NCBI RefSeq assembly: GCF_921293095.1
Contig: NC_060252.1
Location: 80,248,866 to 80,312,865, forward strand
Direction: 5' to 3'
DNA: 64,000 bases
DNA from: Ischnura elegans
Taxonomy: Eukaryota > Arthropoda > Insecta > Odonata > Coenagrionidae
Shown: piece by piece, positions 12,071 through 24,969 of the stretch
Layout of the letters: each line of letters starts with the position of its first letter
How positions within the stretch are numbered: the first letter of the stretch is position 1
Notes under the pieces: model-generated
Told to the model about the DNA's origin: nothing
What the model saw: only the letters and a program-made list of their open reading frames with translations
Database searches by the model: none
Translations under genes and position numbers: made by a program

Positions 12071-12544
12071 CTGTGCAAGATTTTCTGCACGCCTGTAGCA
12101 GTTTTTGAAGAATCATGCTTTTATCCTTTGCATTTAAATAAATTCACTGATTGTGTCTATCTGTACCACATCCCATATGTTCCCATCATATTCAAGGTGT
12201 CGCAGAAAGAATCCGCAATACCAACTTTTTTCACCTTTTCATCGGAATATCTTCCCACAATTCTCCAAATTATAACTTCTTCAGGGCTCTGCCACATATG
12301 CTTCTTATGTGAGACCCGTTTTGATAGCAGAATGAGACAAATTTTAAGGGTATCTAACAAGTTCGTTATTCTTGCCATCACGCTACTTTGTCTACACCGT
12401 TTTTTGAAAGAAAATATCACCTTCAATAATGGGGTCTGTTCCTTACACTTCGAAAAATATCTGCTGAACATAACTGTTTCCCAGAAAAATACAGGAGAAC
12501 TCTCCCGCCATTTTCGCCGGAGATTAATTACATACAGATATCAT

Positions 12545-12850
12545 AGGCATTGTATGCAATTTTGAGGAAGTGACCGACAGCTTAGGTTATTATCGCCATA
12601 ACGGAAGGATGCGGAATGAAGGATGGAGATAAATCCAGCTTCAGCATTCAAAAATGTAAAGCGCTAAGGGAAACACAGCCTGAAGTCTCGCCCGATGGAC
12701 GAACTGCTGTACTTGAAGTGCCTTTCATATAATATTCAAGCGGATATCGGGTACAGTTCTTATAAAAATTTTCGCCATCGCCAAGATTTAAACTCAAGTC
12801 TCACGTGGTGTGAAGCAAACCCTTACCACACCAATCAGATCCCACTTAAG
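12545..12850 (-). mobile_element. SINE-2 copy, near full length
   Basis: On the minus strand it starts with a decayed tRNA-like head (TCTGATTGGTGTGGTAAGGG as box A region; box B reduced to GAGTTTAAATC). The body then matches the other SINE-2 copies block by block: AATTTTTATAAGAACTG, GGCACTTCAAGTACAGC, GTCCATCGGGCGAGACTT, the block ending CCTTAGCGC, and near the 3' end ATGGCGATAATAACCTAAGC and GTCGGTCACTTCCTC. About 300 bp. It is the most diverged copy in the window, hence probably the oldest. Confidence 0.75.
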
Positions 12851-15230
12851 GCAGCCAAATAATAATTGTAGATATATACTCAAGTGATAGAATCTTAAAG
12901 TATGGTTTAAAAGGTTGCGTTTTAGGAAATGCTCCATTTTGTGGAAATAACGAAATTTTCACCTGTTCTCAGAAGTTCTCTACCGCGGACGGAGCCATGA
13001 ACGGTTAGGGCAACCCATCATCTTCTCATTAGCTCTCAGCATATGGTGCAAACTATGATTATAAAAACATACCCTTGTACTTGATTGTACAATTAATCAA
13101 GAAGCATTAAATTACGTCTCATTCATATTTAAGCATAGCATAATTAAACAGACCTGGGGACTACTGCATAGGCATTGACCGTGTATTGCAAGCCAACATG
13201 TTCTATCCAACGCGAGCTATTTTTTTCGGCAAATGAAAGGCTATTGCAAAACTGAGGAAGACACCACGTCGTAATTATAACGTGTGCCTTAAAACAAGAA
13301 ATTTAATCATAGAAATAGCTCAGTTATGGAAGTAATTCAGATAGAGATGGTAAAAGCTATTCCCAAAACCCGGTCGGGTATCAATGGAACCAAGATTAAG
13401 GTACATGACTGAAAATTGGATTTATTCACGCTGTAATTTTACACATGCATATTTCAAGTCCAGATCTGTACCTTCATGAAAAACGTACCGAAATTTTTCA
13501 ACTCCCTAGGCAGTTAAATATCGATCCATTGAGCCTACTCACGCCGTCTTACCGACAAAAATCGAACATCCTAATCGAACGGAAGTCCACTGGGACATTC
13601 TGTAACTCTCTCTCCATTTTGCCTATGGGGGAAAAAACTCCATCCTAACTTTTGCCATATTCTAACCCCTCCCCATTTTTTCTTGACCTCTACCATTTTC
13701 TGAGAAGCCCAGAGGTCACCTTCCTGTATATATTAGTATCAGTCTCTCCCTGCAGCCCAACATCCCTACCTTGTATAGATGCACCCCCATCCCTTCTTTT
13801 AAAAACGGACCAGTTCTCCTCTTGTCTCATTGGAAGGCATGGCGCGGAACTGAAGCACGTGATCTCATATACGATAGCGCGGAAAGATAGGCATAGGAAG
13901 GGTAAGTAAGGTTCCAAAAGCCAGAGGATATGCTTCTTCTCCCAAACCCTCCTAGCAAAAATTCATATTTCTAGAGACCCTGGCCACCCTTGCGCAGGTT
14001 CCCATGGAACATTTCCATACCTTATTCTTTCCTCAACTGATTTCTTTCCCATCTCCAAAGACGATCTCTATCATAGCACTCCCCTCCCCCAACTATCTGT
14101 CTCCCGTATATGCCAATATCGAGAGCTCAGGGGAGGGTTCATCAAATCCAGTCATGGTCTAGGAAGGTATGGAGATGAAAGGAATCGCTGCCGGATAATT
14201 TTTTTTCAGTTCGCAAACACACGCACGCACACATGCATAAGGGATCACAGGCAATAGGTTAGACGATCAGTATGTCCCTGCTAACCCCTTAGGCCTGAGG
14301 GCGAGGGATATTTGCACTCACGTCCAAACACAGACATCGCTGCTTCGAGCTAAGAACCAACCACGAAATAAGACTATTTTTTCCCGATTCAGTGAGCCAG
14401 CAATATCAAGTAGGAACTAATCACCAGAGAAAATAAAAATTTTAGATATATTTTGCCTTGAAATGTACAATTAACCACTATGATGTAGTACATACAATCC
14501 ATCAATTCTTTGTAGTTCAAATGCAATTAAAAGCGGTGTTATTTTGCAACGGTAATATCTTTCCAAAAAAATAACGCATGACAAAAAATATCAATGGAAG
14601 CCATTGAATATCCTTACGGGATTTGGTATGGAATTTTTTAGCTGCCCTCAAGGACCTTTATCCCACGTAACTAACACATTAATATTACGAATCTGTATTC
14701 CATAAAATCAACGTACCTCCCACTATCACAATGCTTAACGTTATCCCATTCCCCAGTGGCGATTATCCACAGATTAATTATCTAATCTAACAGGGTCACC
14801 ATGACCCACATGGCCAAGCACTTCTTAGATCGTTTTCCCACCTTCATCATTCTTTTTCACAACAATTAGTTTTTCCTCCGAGTTCCTCTGGTTTTCTATC
14901 CATAATTCTTCACCACATAGCTATAAAGTTTACGTTAGACTTTTTAGTAGCATTTCTCATGAACTATTAAACACTACCTTTACCATCAACTGTTTTCCAT
15001 TGGTAAGTATCCTAAGCGTTTGACAAATTGTGCACAGCAGCGAATAGGCACATTGATTCAATTACTTCCCTTGCTCCAGTTATTGCTCCCATCTTTTCTT
15101 CAATTCACACTGAAGTTTACCCTGTGTCATCTTATCTAAAAATCGAATTCTCCTTCCTCTCCCAGACATACAAAATTCATCCCTCAAAACATGTAATCAA
15201 TATCCCCGCCCTGCTCAGTACTTGATCCAT
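12851..15230. other. No recognisable gene or element
   Basis: AT-rich at first, then markedly pyrimidine-rich from about 13560 to 14110. The 85- and 75-codon frames near 13.65-13.92 kb lie in this biased DNA and show no domain. An irregular CA-rich tract lies at 14216-14236. Nothing else stands out. Confidence 0.5.
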
Positions 15231-15905
15231 CTATAGTATCTGTCTCCTTTTTATCTCGCCATGAACCCTTCTCTCCTCACCCACCATGTCCGGCACTTCG
15301 TCGTTCCTCCTTCTCTCCGTCCAATTCACCACCTCCATTCTTCTCCATAACCACATCTCGAAGGCTTTCAGTCTTCTTTCGTCCTCCTACCAGAGTATCC
15401 ACGTTTCCGCACCGTAAAGTGCCACAGATCAGACTCTTCACCTGCCTTCTTCTTAAAATCTTGCTCAACGATCCTCGCCACAGGTATTTTCTGCTCATGA
15501 GCGCATCCTTTACTATCGCAGTTCTCCTCAATATTTCCTGACATATCTATCATATCCCCTATAGTGTACTGCCCAATTATTACAATTGATTACCCTACAT
15601 GATCAATATTTGCCCACCTACTTATCCTTGAGCCTCACATTACTAGCTAAGATTTACAAAACCACATAACTTCGGTCTTCTTACGATTAATCCTCAACGA
15701 ATCTTGCAATGCTTGCCTAATGAGTCTATCAGAGTCTGCAACCCTCACGATGACTAGCTAATAAATGCGTGATCATCCGCGAACCTCACTGATTAAGCAT
15801 CATTCCCCCCACATGAACTCCTACTGCCAACTCACCCCTCTACATCTTACTATCTCTTCAGCGCACACGTTAAAGAGTAAAGGACAATTAAGAAATCATT
15901 ACCAG
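15231..15905 (-). pseudogene. LINE reverse transcriptase remnant B (palm to C-terminus)
   Basis: Degraded non-LTR retrotransposon polymerase. Reading the minus strand with frame changes gives, in order, PLLFNVCAEEIVRCRGV (the block before the catalytic box), VRFADDHA with the FADD catalytic box at 15772-15783, a thumb-like stretch ending RRTAIVKDALMSRKYLWRG, SLSKILRRRQVKSLI, VALYGAETWIL, and LKAFEMWLWRRMEVVNW followed by RRRNDEV. All blocks are in the order found in a functional enzyme, but several frameshifts and stops separate them, so it cannot be expressed. It lacks the 5' half of the enzyme. It sits directly downstream, on the same strand, of remnant A, which ends about 20 bp before it. 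Confidence 0.85.
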
Positions 15906-15924
15906 CAATATTTATCATCTGTGG

Positions 15925-16571
15925 TCAACAATCCCAAGATTGGTTTCACGCATCTCTCCACTCAATTCTCCTATCAGCTTTTCTTTTCACACCTACGTAT
16001 TTCTACCCTTTCACATCATTCGTCAACTGTTTCATATATTTTGTTAGAGGCCCTCCTTTTCCATTCTTATCATATACTCGTTTCTCCACGATTTTCTTCA
16101 TCATGCCATTATGTCTCAATATATAAGGTCTAAAAGGTTGTTCCGTCTCCTTATCAAGGTTTTCATGAGACTTCTCCTCTGTCCTATTCTTCTTAGGACT
16201 TCCTCATTACGAACTCGGTCGATCCATTTGTTCCTCATCTTTCTTCTGTAGCAGTGCATATCAAAGGCCTCTACCCTTGATTTCTCCAATGATGTCAATG
16301 CCCAAGCCTCGCTTCCATAGAGAAACATGCTCCATATGTAAGTCCTGATATATTTTTCCTTACTTATATGTTTTAAAATCCCCGCCATTAGTGGATCTCT
16401 CTTTTGGTGGAATGCCCTCTTATCCTGCGTTATTTTGTTGATAACGTGAGTTATTCTCTTTTCCAAGTAACAAAATTCATCCACTTCAATTAGTTTTTGC
16501 TTCCTGATTTCAATGTTATCCTTGACTTCTTCTCTTCTGCTGCATGTTAATGGTTTTCTGGCCAATATCAC
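15925..16571 (-). pseudogene. LINE reverse transcriptase remnant A (thumb to C-terminus and 3' end)
   Basis: The open frame 16116-16571 (151 codons) reads KLIEVDEFCYLEKRI, then MAGILKHISKEKYIRTYIWS, FLYGSEAWALTSLEKSRVEA, FDMHCYRRKMRNKWIDRVRN, EEVLRRIGQRR: the thumb and the YGSEAW block typical of the region after the catalytic box of non-LTR reverse transcriptases. After its stop the homology continues in a shifted frame: ILRHNGMMKKIVEKRV, GGPLTKYMKQLTNDVKG and, near the 3' end, RKADRRIEWRD and NQSWD. The catalytic box itself is missing (5' truncation), and stops break the tail. It is of the same family as 3.7 kb, 35.3 kb and the outer element at 47.4 kb. Confidence 0.85.
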
Positions 16572-18246
16572 AACCCCAAGTATGGACTATGATTTTCGAT
16601 GGGCTATGATTATAGACCAATTACACAGGGGAACAGCCATTTTGTTTTCTCAGGTTTGAGACTTATTTTTTACTAACTTTTGGTCTCTTGGCAAGGAAAA
16701 AAACCTTAGTTTTTATCTATCACATCAAAGTTTTAAACTGCAGGAAACCCTATTTTTGTCTCATATGTCATAATAAAATTTGATATGGAGGAATTTAAAG
16801 GGAAACTTTATCTAATGTACTTCCCATAAAGAACTATTTCATTTGTACAAGGGTTGTAAACAATTGCGACCAATAAAATAGTTATTATTTTACCTAACGA
16901 TAAATATAAATATTAAGGAAAACATTTTGCTTCTATCTTTTTTTTCTGGAGTTTTTAATCTGTGGGCATTTATCTGTGGCAATCTATTTAAGAGAGACTC
17001 AAATATCTGAACAAATTATTTGACTCATTCTGGTCAAATCCCTTACTATCAGAATCATATTCAATTCTAATTTATTCGTCATTGTGGTCAATTAGATCTC
17101 CAGAATCGTATTCCTGTATTTGCAAAGAGAAGAAATGAGAGGAATTTGAAAACTGGCACTAGTATTTCAGATGGATGAAGTACCGGGCGTATAGATGATG
17201 ATTAACTAGGATACTCTAATTTACATTTGAATTTCTTGCTGTGTGCAGACTTTTTTGCTATTAAAAACAACAACATGATTAATCTCTGAGCTCTAGACAA
17301 ATCATTGGTACACCAAATAGAAATGCATCGTGTTCCTTTCCTCCAGGTCCGTTAACTCTTGACATACTGCTTATTCACTCATTGAGGGCCCATGATCTAT
17401 CTTGATTACTAATTTTCACCTTAAAATAGGCAAAGCAGGCTTCCCTAACGAGTACATTGATGTTGGTCTTTTGACGCCGACTAGCAGAGAGGAAATTCGA
17501 AGATGCAAGCGTGGTGGCGTGTAATTTTTCCATATCGAAATCAAAAAATTCAAGAGAGAAATTTTTTCAATTCCTAAAGATGAAAATAAAAACTGAACAC
17601 TGAAAGCATGATAAAAAGAAATTAACTCGCAATCCACGTCCTAGCCCAGGACAATCTATGTTACTCCTAGGCCTTTCACTTTTTTATAGTTAAAATTTAA
17701 AATCATATCAATATCCAACGATGAACTTAACTTTCAGCAATATTTAAACGAAATTTAGAGGAGATCTATATAAAGGTAAGGTATGGTTTACGTGTGCCTG
17801 ACAACAAAATATCCTTGTATGCAACCCGCTAGACATTGAAGCTCCAAATTTAGTAAATTTCGGTCCATGTGCCTGTGTCTCACTATAATATCTTTTGCTT
17901 AACTAAACAACTATGCACATGTCGCTGGCCTCCTATGGTGTTGGTTACCCGGCAACAGCCGCATAAGGCTAATGTCAGCCAATTGGGGAACGAAGATGCC
18001 TCCTATGACCAACGCACAATCAAGCAGAGAGAGCGGTCACAATTACACAAAGAATAGTGAAAAACTTGACGTGGTAGAATAAAACTAACTACAGATTAGA
18101 AATTGGCATGCCTATTTTGCCCTAAAGAGCTCAATAGAAAATAGGTTAAAAACTTTCCTCAGCGTTATGGATGCCTTAAAAACGTATTCCTACCCTTGTG
18201 CTTCACGGATAGCATCACGTACTCGGTTTCTATCACATATATTAGA
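16572..18246. other. No recognisable feature
   Basis: AT-rich DNA without recognisable coding or repeat motifs. The short open frames at 17416-17637 and 17869-18057 carry no domain. Confidence 0.5.
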
Positions 18247-18506
18247 CAGTGGCGTGGTGAGGGGGGATGTCCAAGGGGTCCGCCCCCCCCCCCCCTAAAA
18301 ATGAAAACACAATTATAATCCTAAATAAAAAATTAAAATATTGAAAAATTATAAATTCACCAAAGATTTTTTTGACAAATGAAGTTTTTTAGACTAGGAA
18401 AAGTGTTAAAATTAGTTTAAAACCCTCCACTTAATACCCATTTTATTTTCAATTTTCCCTCCTAATTTTGGCCCCTCCCTGAATAAAATTCCTGGCTACC
18501 CCACTG
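18247..18506 (+). mobile_element. Small hAT-like MITE (260 bp)
   Basis: It starts CAGTGGCGTGGTGAGG and ends with the complement of CAGTGGGGTAGCCAGG, so the first and last 16 bases form an imperfect TIR. The flanking 8-mers ATATTAGA and ATTTTTGA agree at 6 of 8 positions, consistent with a worn 8-bp target-site duplication of hAT type. Inside lie a run of 13 C (18283-18295) and AT-rich DNA; there is no coding capacity. The strand is arbitrary. Confidence 0.65.
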
Positions 18507-21500
18507 ATTTTTGATGTACCAATATGGATCCCCAGATTAGAGAGACTGGGCTCCAGGAGAGAATAGGGAGTCAATGAACTTACCACCGCAACAAGGTTTC
18601 AGCCACAACCAAGGAAATTTTTCGGAATAAAGAAAAGAATGCTAAAAAAATTATATATTAATGTGAAGAAAATTATGCCCAATAATGTACTTAACAATGC
18701 TTCAATCCTTTTTGTACACGAACAAAATACTTCAATCAATTATAATGGTGAATATGATTTTTTTAAATCACCGTCACTTTGAGTAAATGGTAAGTTTTAT
18801 ACGATTAAATGAATATCATCGTCTTTGATATAATTTTAGAGTGGTTCGTGGAACTAAAAAAAATTACCATTCACTTGGCTCAAATAAATGAAATGTATTA
18901 AGGTTTCATTCATTTATTATGTAGTGATAGGCGCTACTTTCATAATTAAACGGTTTTCAACACCTTATGAGGAAAAAGATACATTGCCTTGAGGATGAAC
19001 GATTTCACGTAGAGGAATGACAGTAACGATTATTATGCATATGCGTGTTAAACAGAAATGGATTTGTCGAGAATGAAAATACCTAGGAAACTCAATGAAA
19101 CTCTGAACCGGAATGATAGAATTGCAATGAAATAATGTACAAAATACGCAAAAGATAACTGACGGATCTTAAAAATGGTAAAAAGCGATTTTTCAGCTGT
19201 TAATAAAAGGAATAAAATAGCAAAGAGATTGATGAATGGAAATTTATCATGAAATCCTCTCATGTGCATATCCTTAAAGAAGGTAAATAAAGAAGATAGC
19301 ATCGTAAGAACTAGATGCTCCTAAGATTTAAAGGTATGACGGAAGCTTTTGAAGAGTGCTGAGAGGCATTGCGTCCCACTATTTTCTACTTTAGTCGTCC
19401 TCAATCATCTTTTTTTTTCTATTTGATGGAAGGGTTTAAGGACTTGAAGCTTATTTCTTCCGCTCTGACGATGAGATTTTCCTCTTCTCTTAGCGTAAAC
19501 TCTTAAGGAAATCTTTTCAATCTAGTTTGGCAGCAGACGTACTTCCTTGGAAGTTTTCAATCTCGTCCATTTAAAAGTCTAAAAGGTATCCATCCACATC
19601 CATAAAGGTATTTAATCGATGGTCTCTTCACTGCAAACAGTTAAGAATTTAATCACTAGAATAATCAGCTCTTACAGTGATGAATGTATTGCTGGAATTA
19701 AAAACAATGTTCATAAGAAAAGACAAGTTATTTTATGAGTAGTACGAGAGAAATCGATATAATATTCTATAGTCACAGTCAAAAACAAGAAGAGTATTTG
19801 CCACGGTAGAAACTACAGGCTATGTAGCGATGCTAAGTGGGCAAATTACATTTTATATTTTTCCACGTGAGAATCCTATTCCGTATTAAAACAGCATCAG
19901 AACTTTTGAAGGTCACATTTTTTAAATTTAAGGCTTACCCCACGAGGTAGCACCCAACAACTCCTTCTAATAAAGAAAAGTTCTACTAAGGTGGCCAGAA
20001 CCTGTCGTATTCATAATCAAGAAATATAAGATATGTTTTCAACATAAAAGGACGACTTCAAAGGTTTTGCAAATAAGTATGATGTATGTGAAAGTATGAT
20101 GAAGTGTATGACGTAAATATTCATTTAGTTTCCATTTGTAAGTTATTTAATACCTATCTCGAACTTACCCTATTCTTGAAGAAATAAGAGTAAATTTGTT
20201 GCAAATTCCAATGATAATTTTTGCTTAAAATATTCCTGTTGCGCATAAAAATACTATTTTCAAAATTTTACCTTTAAAATAGTATTATCTATCTAAGAGG
20301 AAAGAAGTCTACGAATAAGGCATGGCTTCCAGGCAGTTTAAGCTGCATTTAATAGCGTTTGGTTGTTTATAGCAATAGAAAGTTCCATCTAAAATCACAC
20401 GACTCAAATTTAGGGCTTTAATCATTAAAAAAAATGAATTATATATTATACCCATTTATTTTTATTTTTAACTATTTCACCAAATAATTAAAAACCTCAT
20501 AGTAGATGTTTCCAAGTTTCACATAACACGTTAAACTAATTATTAATCAAACCAGAGTGGACACACAAATTATTACTGAACCATTATAAAAAGAGGAAAA
20601 GGGAAATTAAAACAAGCAAGATGGAAACGGTGAAGGTCTAAAACTGCCAATTTTGCCTCTCTCCTCATTAATTTCATTATCAGCCACTTGAGTCTGCAAA
20701 AAAAGTATAAAAAACTAAGTGAGAGCTTGAAATGGCCCGCATTTTTTTTTTTTTCGGGAGACAACGAGGAGAGGGGTGGGGGGACAAACATTTTTATTCG
20801 TTGAGTGAGAGAAGGGTAGATTTTGAGTCCATCGGAAGTGTAAGCTGATGTCCCCAGCTAACCATTCCGGCAAACCCCTCAAAAATGAGGCCCTCCTTAT
20901 CAAACTCGAGTGGGGATTGGTCCTTTTATACCGCCCCCCTCCCCAAACGGGTCGCCCCACTTGGGAAGCGGCACTTGGAACCCTTTCCCATCCCCACCCT
21001 GCACCGTGGCGGGGGCCACACAACACTCTCCGCCCTAGCCCTCGCTAATGGTTTTCTGATCCCTTTCCTCGACGAAGCAAAGCGGACGAATGCCGTCGCT
21101 TGATGCTACCAACACCACAACGAGGACTCCACGCCGCTCCGAATACGTTAAAGGGATTCCCTGCGCACATATAAGGGGAGCTCTTTCTCTCTCTCTATCT
21201 CGCAAGGGAGACGAAATAAAATAGAGGTGTTCTCTTCTTCCGCGGAGTAAGTGGGAGGGCAAGCAAGCACAAATGGAAAATGATCGCTTGGGGCTTGGGG
21301 GGAGGGCAAACGGGGGGAGGAGGAGGAAAGAGGTTAAACAGCGCTTCGAAATGCGAGAGAAATGGCGACTACTGCTGCACGGGGAAGGAAATGGAAAAAT
21401 AACAGCGCATTCGATTTTTTAAATTTATTTATTCGCTCATTTATTTCTTTCTTCCGCCCCGACGCGCTTCTTCCTTCCACAAACCGCATGTCAGAGCGCA

Positions 21501-23937
21501 TAATCGTATGCTGTTAGGCAGGAGACTTGGTAGTAAAGGCTTTTCCTTCTACCTCTTTTCCCCCAAACACACGAACACAGCGACTTACTTTTATTCCCAC
21601 CATTTTCCTCAGCCTCGCTCACGTGCAACTCTGGCGACAGCGTTCGAGCCTTCCCTGATATCTTCTTCCTTTTCCTTCTCCTGGCGATTTGAAAGCGAAA
21701 ATCGATCCCTATGTCCGACTACACCATCTCAAGTTCCCCCTCCACTACTTCACGTACTCCTCCCACCCTTCAACAAGCACCGCAGACGTATATTTGCCGA
21801 GTTCCATATTCCCCAGGAACAGTCATTCCGAGTGTAAGCTTTGCATGTGTGTATGTACGTATATATTTAAAGAAATAAAAAAGAAAAAAAAGCTTTCTTG
21901 CCGGATGTGATGAGTTTCATTGAGCGACGCTCTTTACCCCTCATTTTTTTTATCCTTCGATCGTTTCCTAAACGCGTCCCCGATACTCTCTTGCCAGGTG
22001 CGTCTCTTAATGTCCTCGTTCCTCGCGATTAGTGAGGCGACGCGTCTTCAAAGATGCATTCCGCTCGCTTTGCATTCGGTCAACTGCATCAGTGCAGTGT
22101 GCACAATGTGTTCCCACGCCCTCATTCAGATCTCACGGAAATTTAATGGCCTTTGATGTATGTTCTAGTCACATTTTCATCGAAATACCCGTAATGAAAG
22201 TCCTAAAAGTCTGAAAAAGATATCCCTTTTCGAATATTTGCACTGGTAGTATGTTTCGTATGTCCGTACCTAATATGCATTTTGATTTTTTTTCATTTTT
22301 GGTATGAAAAATATTCTATCAGTTGAGGTAGGTTTAAATGGAATATTTTTATAAATTACTGTAGCTTTCCCCTCCCGAGATGAACCATTGTCTTAAATTC
22401 GTATTTTACTTCCGCGCTAATAGAAACGTTTTTTATATAAGAAGATGTATTTTTATGCAATTTACTTCAAATTTAGTAAAATTATAAGATATTGGTTATT
22501 TAGGGCAATTTGGTATTAAAATCTTATTAAATAAAATTAATAATTGTGACTCTATTAAGCTAAACACGAGGACTTCCTCTTACTCATGGTGATTAGTTCT
22601 TGTGGAAATTAAAAAAAATCTTTCATTAAAAATTCGTTCAAGGCACCCAATATCTGATAACTGAAAAATCACATTCTCACTTTCCATATATTTTAGTGAA
22701 ATTATGTGCTAAGTGAAAATAGCTAGTGTATCACACGAGCTACCAAAAACGGATAAAAGAGCAAATACCCCTTCGACTCAATAGGCTATGCGGCTGCGGC
22801 AATATGAATAAAACTTTTAACATAATATTTTGCATTTCCGCAAGTGTCAAAGGTAGAAAATGGAAGATTGACACCGATTCAAATGCAGGCAGAAGTTTCT
22901 AAAAATATTTGACCTAAACAGTCTTACTTACATTTTCATTACATTTAACAAAATTCCTTGTCGGCTTCTCATTAAAGAAGTATGAAATTCATAGTCGTTG
23001 TTATTCAGTAATAAAATCGGGGCTGGGATTGATTTTTCAGTTATTAGGTACCGAGTGCCCTGTATGAATTTTCAATGAAAGTATTTTTAAATTTTCCGCA
23101 TGAACTAATAGGCATGAGTAAGTGAAAGTCCTGGTAAGGTTAACTGATATACAATAATTGCTTTAATAAAGAATAAAATAAACTCTAACTCTTCTCTATT
23201 TGAGTTTATAACTATATTGCCTTAAAACTGAATAAAAAAACACAAGGTAATATCACGGTTAAGTTTGTCAACGTTATCTTTCTTCATTATTATAAAGATC
23301 ATCAGACATTCTCGATCATACGTCCGCAAAACTGCTCCGTGTTGGAGTGGTGTATCAAGCACCATCACTTGATATAAAATATTTACCAAGCTAAACTTGA
23401 GAACAAAATATAAGAATACTTAAGAATAATATATCCTTTAATAATATCGCTCATTTCTCTTATTCACTTGAGTAAGGTACGCGCCTGAGCATCAATTAAC
23501 GTATTCATAGAATCACTCCCGGTCTAAAGTTAGTTTCAGGAGAAAAGTTGTACGTACTTTAGACCCCTTCGTTTGTAAGACGCTATCGTCCATCCTTGCT
23601 CCCTCCTGCCGATAAATATTCTTATAGTAAGGAGTAGATACCATTCCAAAACTGACTGGAAATCATAGCTATATTGAATGAAGCTCGTTGGTAAAGGATG
23701 TGAAGTTTATGTAGAGTCACTGATATATAAAGTGATTTTTAGGAGAATAAATATGACGGATTTTCAAATCCTTAGTTTACAAAGTAGCATTTTCCACCTT
23801 TGCATATCCCGATTAGAAAAATTATTCCAAGTACAAGGACTTTCTCAAAAATGAATGGACATTATTGTACAAAATTATCATAAAAGAATGCTGAGGTTTA
23901 TTTAATTCATAGGAAAGTAGTAGGGTTAGAGTAGTGA
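18507..23937. other. No gene recognised; GC-richer, pyrimidine-biased block at 20.85-21.84 kb
   Basis: AT-rich on both sides. From 20850 to about 21260 the DNA is GC-rich with many CpGs, followed by purine-rich (21270-21380) and pyrimidine-rich (21430-21830) stretches. Several overlapping 60-109 codon frames on both strands lie here, none with a recognisable domain, as expected for biased base composition. A CATATAAGG motif at 21168 followed by a CT-rich tract could be a promoter but could also be chance. Confidence 0.45.
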
Positions 23938-24097
23938 AGATTTTTCAGAGGCAGATCCCTGCTTGAGTGAGGAGGGCACTTCAATTGCAGCACTCGATCT
24001 TTCAGATAAGCCATGGATCCGTGCTAAGCCGTGGTCCCCTTGGCATCTTTTGTTAAGCGTAGGCTAATGTCAACGACGGATTTCTCTATTGTAAAGC
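23938..24097 (+). mobile_element. SINE-2 fragment
   Basis: The body without its tRNA head: GATTTTTCAGAGGCAGATCC, GAGGGCACTTCAATTGCAGC, AAGCCGTGGTCCCCTTGGC, TTGTTAAGCGTAGGCTAATG and CGGATTTCTC, each block matching the copies at 49.6, 50.6 and 61.7 kb in order. It is truncated at both ends. Confidence 0.8.
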
Positions 24098-24969
24098 GAA
24101 GAAGGGCGTACGTATTCAAATTTATTAATCATGTGAAAAAAGCTATTTGAATAAAAAAAATTCGAAAAAAGTAAGTAATTCTGATTTTATTTGAACCATG
24201 TTCAAAACCGAACCTTTTTGGTTTTTGCTGTATTAAAAGAATCTTTTATGATAATCCTCTATAATGATACAAATGATTTCTTTGACTCTTTCGCTCTGAC
24301 GTCAATATTCGTTTTCACCCCGAAAAAGCTCAAGACCGATTTTTGAAAATTTCAGTGATAATTTATATTTATCGCAAAGGTAATTCTGTAAATATGATGC
24401 TGAAATTTTGCAGAATACACTACAGTTTAAATAAAAACAAATTTGAATTTTAGATGTCAATATATTTTTTACATGTAATTTAATTGAGGCTATATTTTCA
24501 CAAACGATCACATGGCTATGGCCCTTCGACACGGCTTCGAATCAAAACCCATATTTAAGGATATCTAAAATGTGGGAAGAAATGTGACTCTCTTTCTCTA
24601 CGGGTCGAGTCTTATTCCTCTCGGAACAGAATTTCATCCCAACCACTCGTCACCAACCCTTCCTACACACAACCAAATCTAAATAGTGAGATTAACGAGT
24701 CAGATGGAAGGCATTATAACCTCTTGACCCAAATTAAAAAGTATGGATGATGAGTTGGGTAGGGTAAGGCGGCAAAAGTTTTGAGACGCAATGCATTTCC
24801 CAGACTATTCCCGTTTACCGCTGTGCAAAGTTTGCTCGTGGGGCCAAGAGATATCAGAGCGCCACCCCCAGCGCTCTAACCCCCGTGAGCCCCGTGTTTA
24901 CACAAGGAATGGCGAAGGAATCTTCGCTCATCTTCGCCCAGCCTCCCTCGACTGCCATCGGTCTCGCAT
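24098..24969. other. No recognisable feature
   Basis: AT-rich up to 24530, a little richer in GC from 24800 where it meets the tandem array. No motif recognised. Confidence 0.5.

Noticed and set aside
12128..12565. 145-codon plus-strand frame and a 104-codon minus-strand frame over the same place
   Set aside because: Neither translation resembles a known family; the plus frame runs into the SINE-2 3' end. Only the separate minus-strand frame at 11.8-12.06 kb is listed, tentatively, as a LINE tail.
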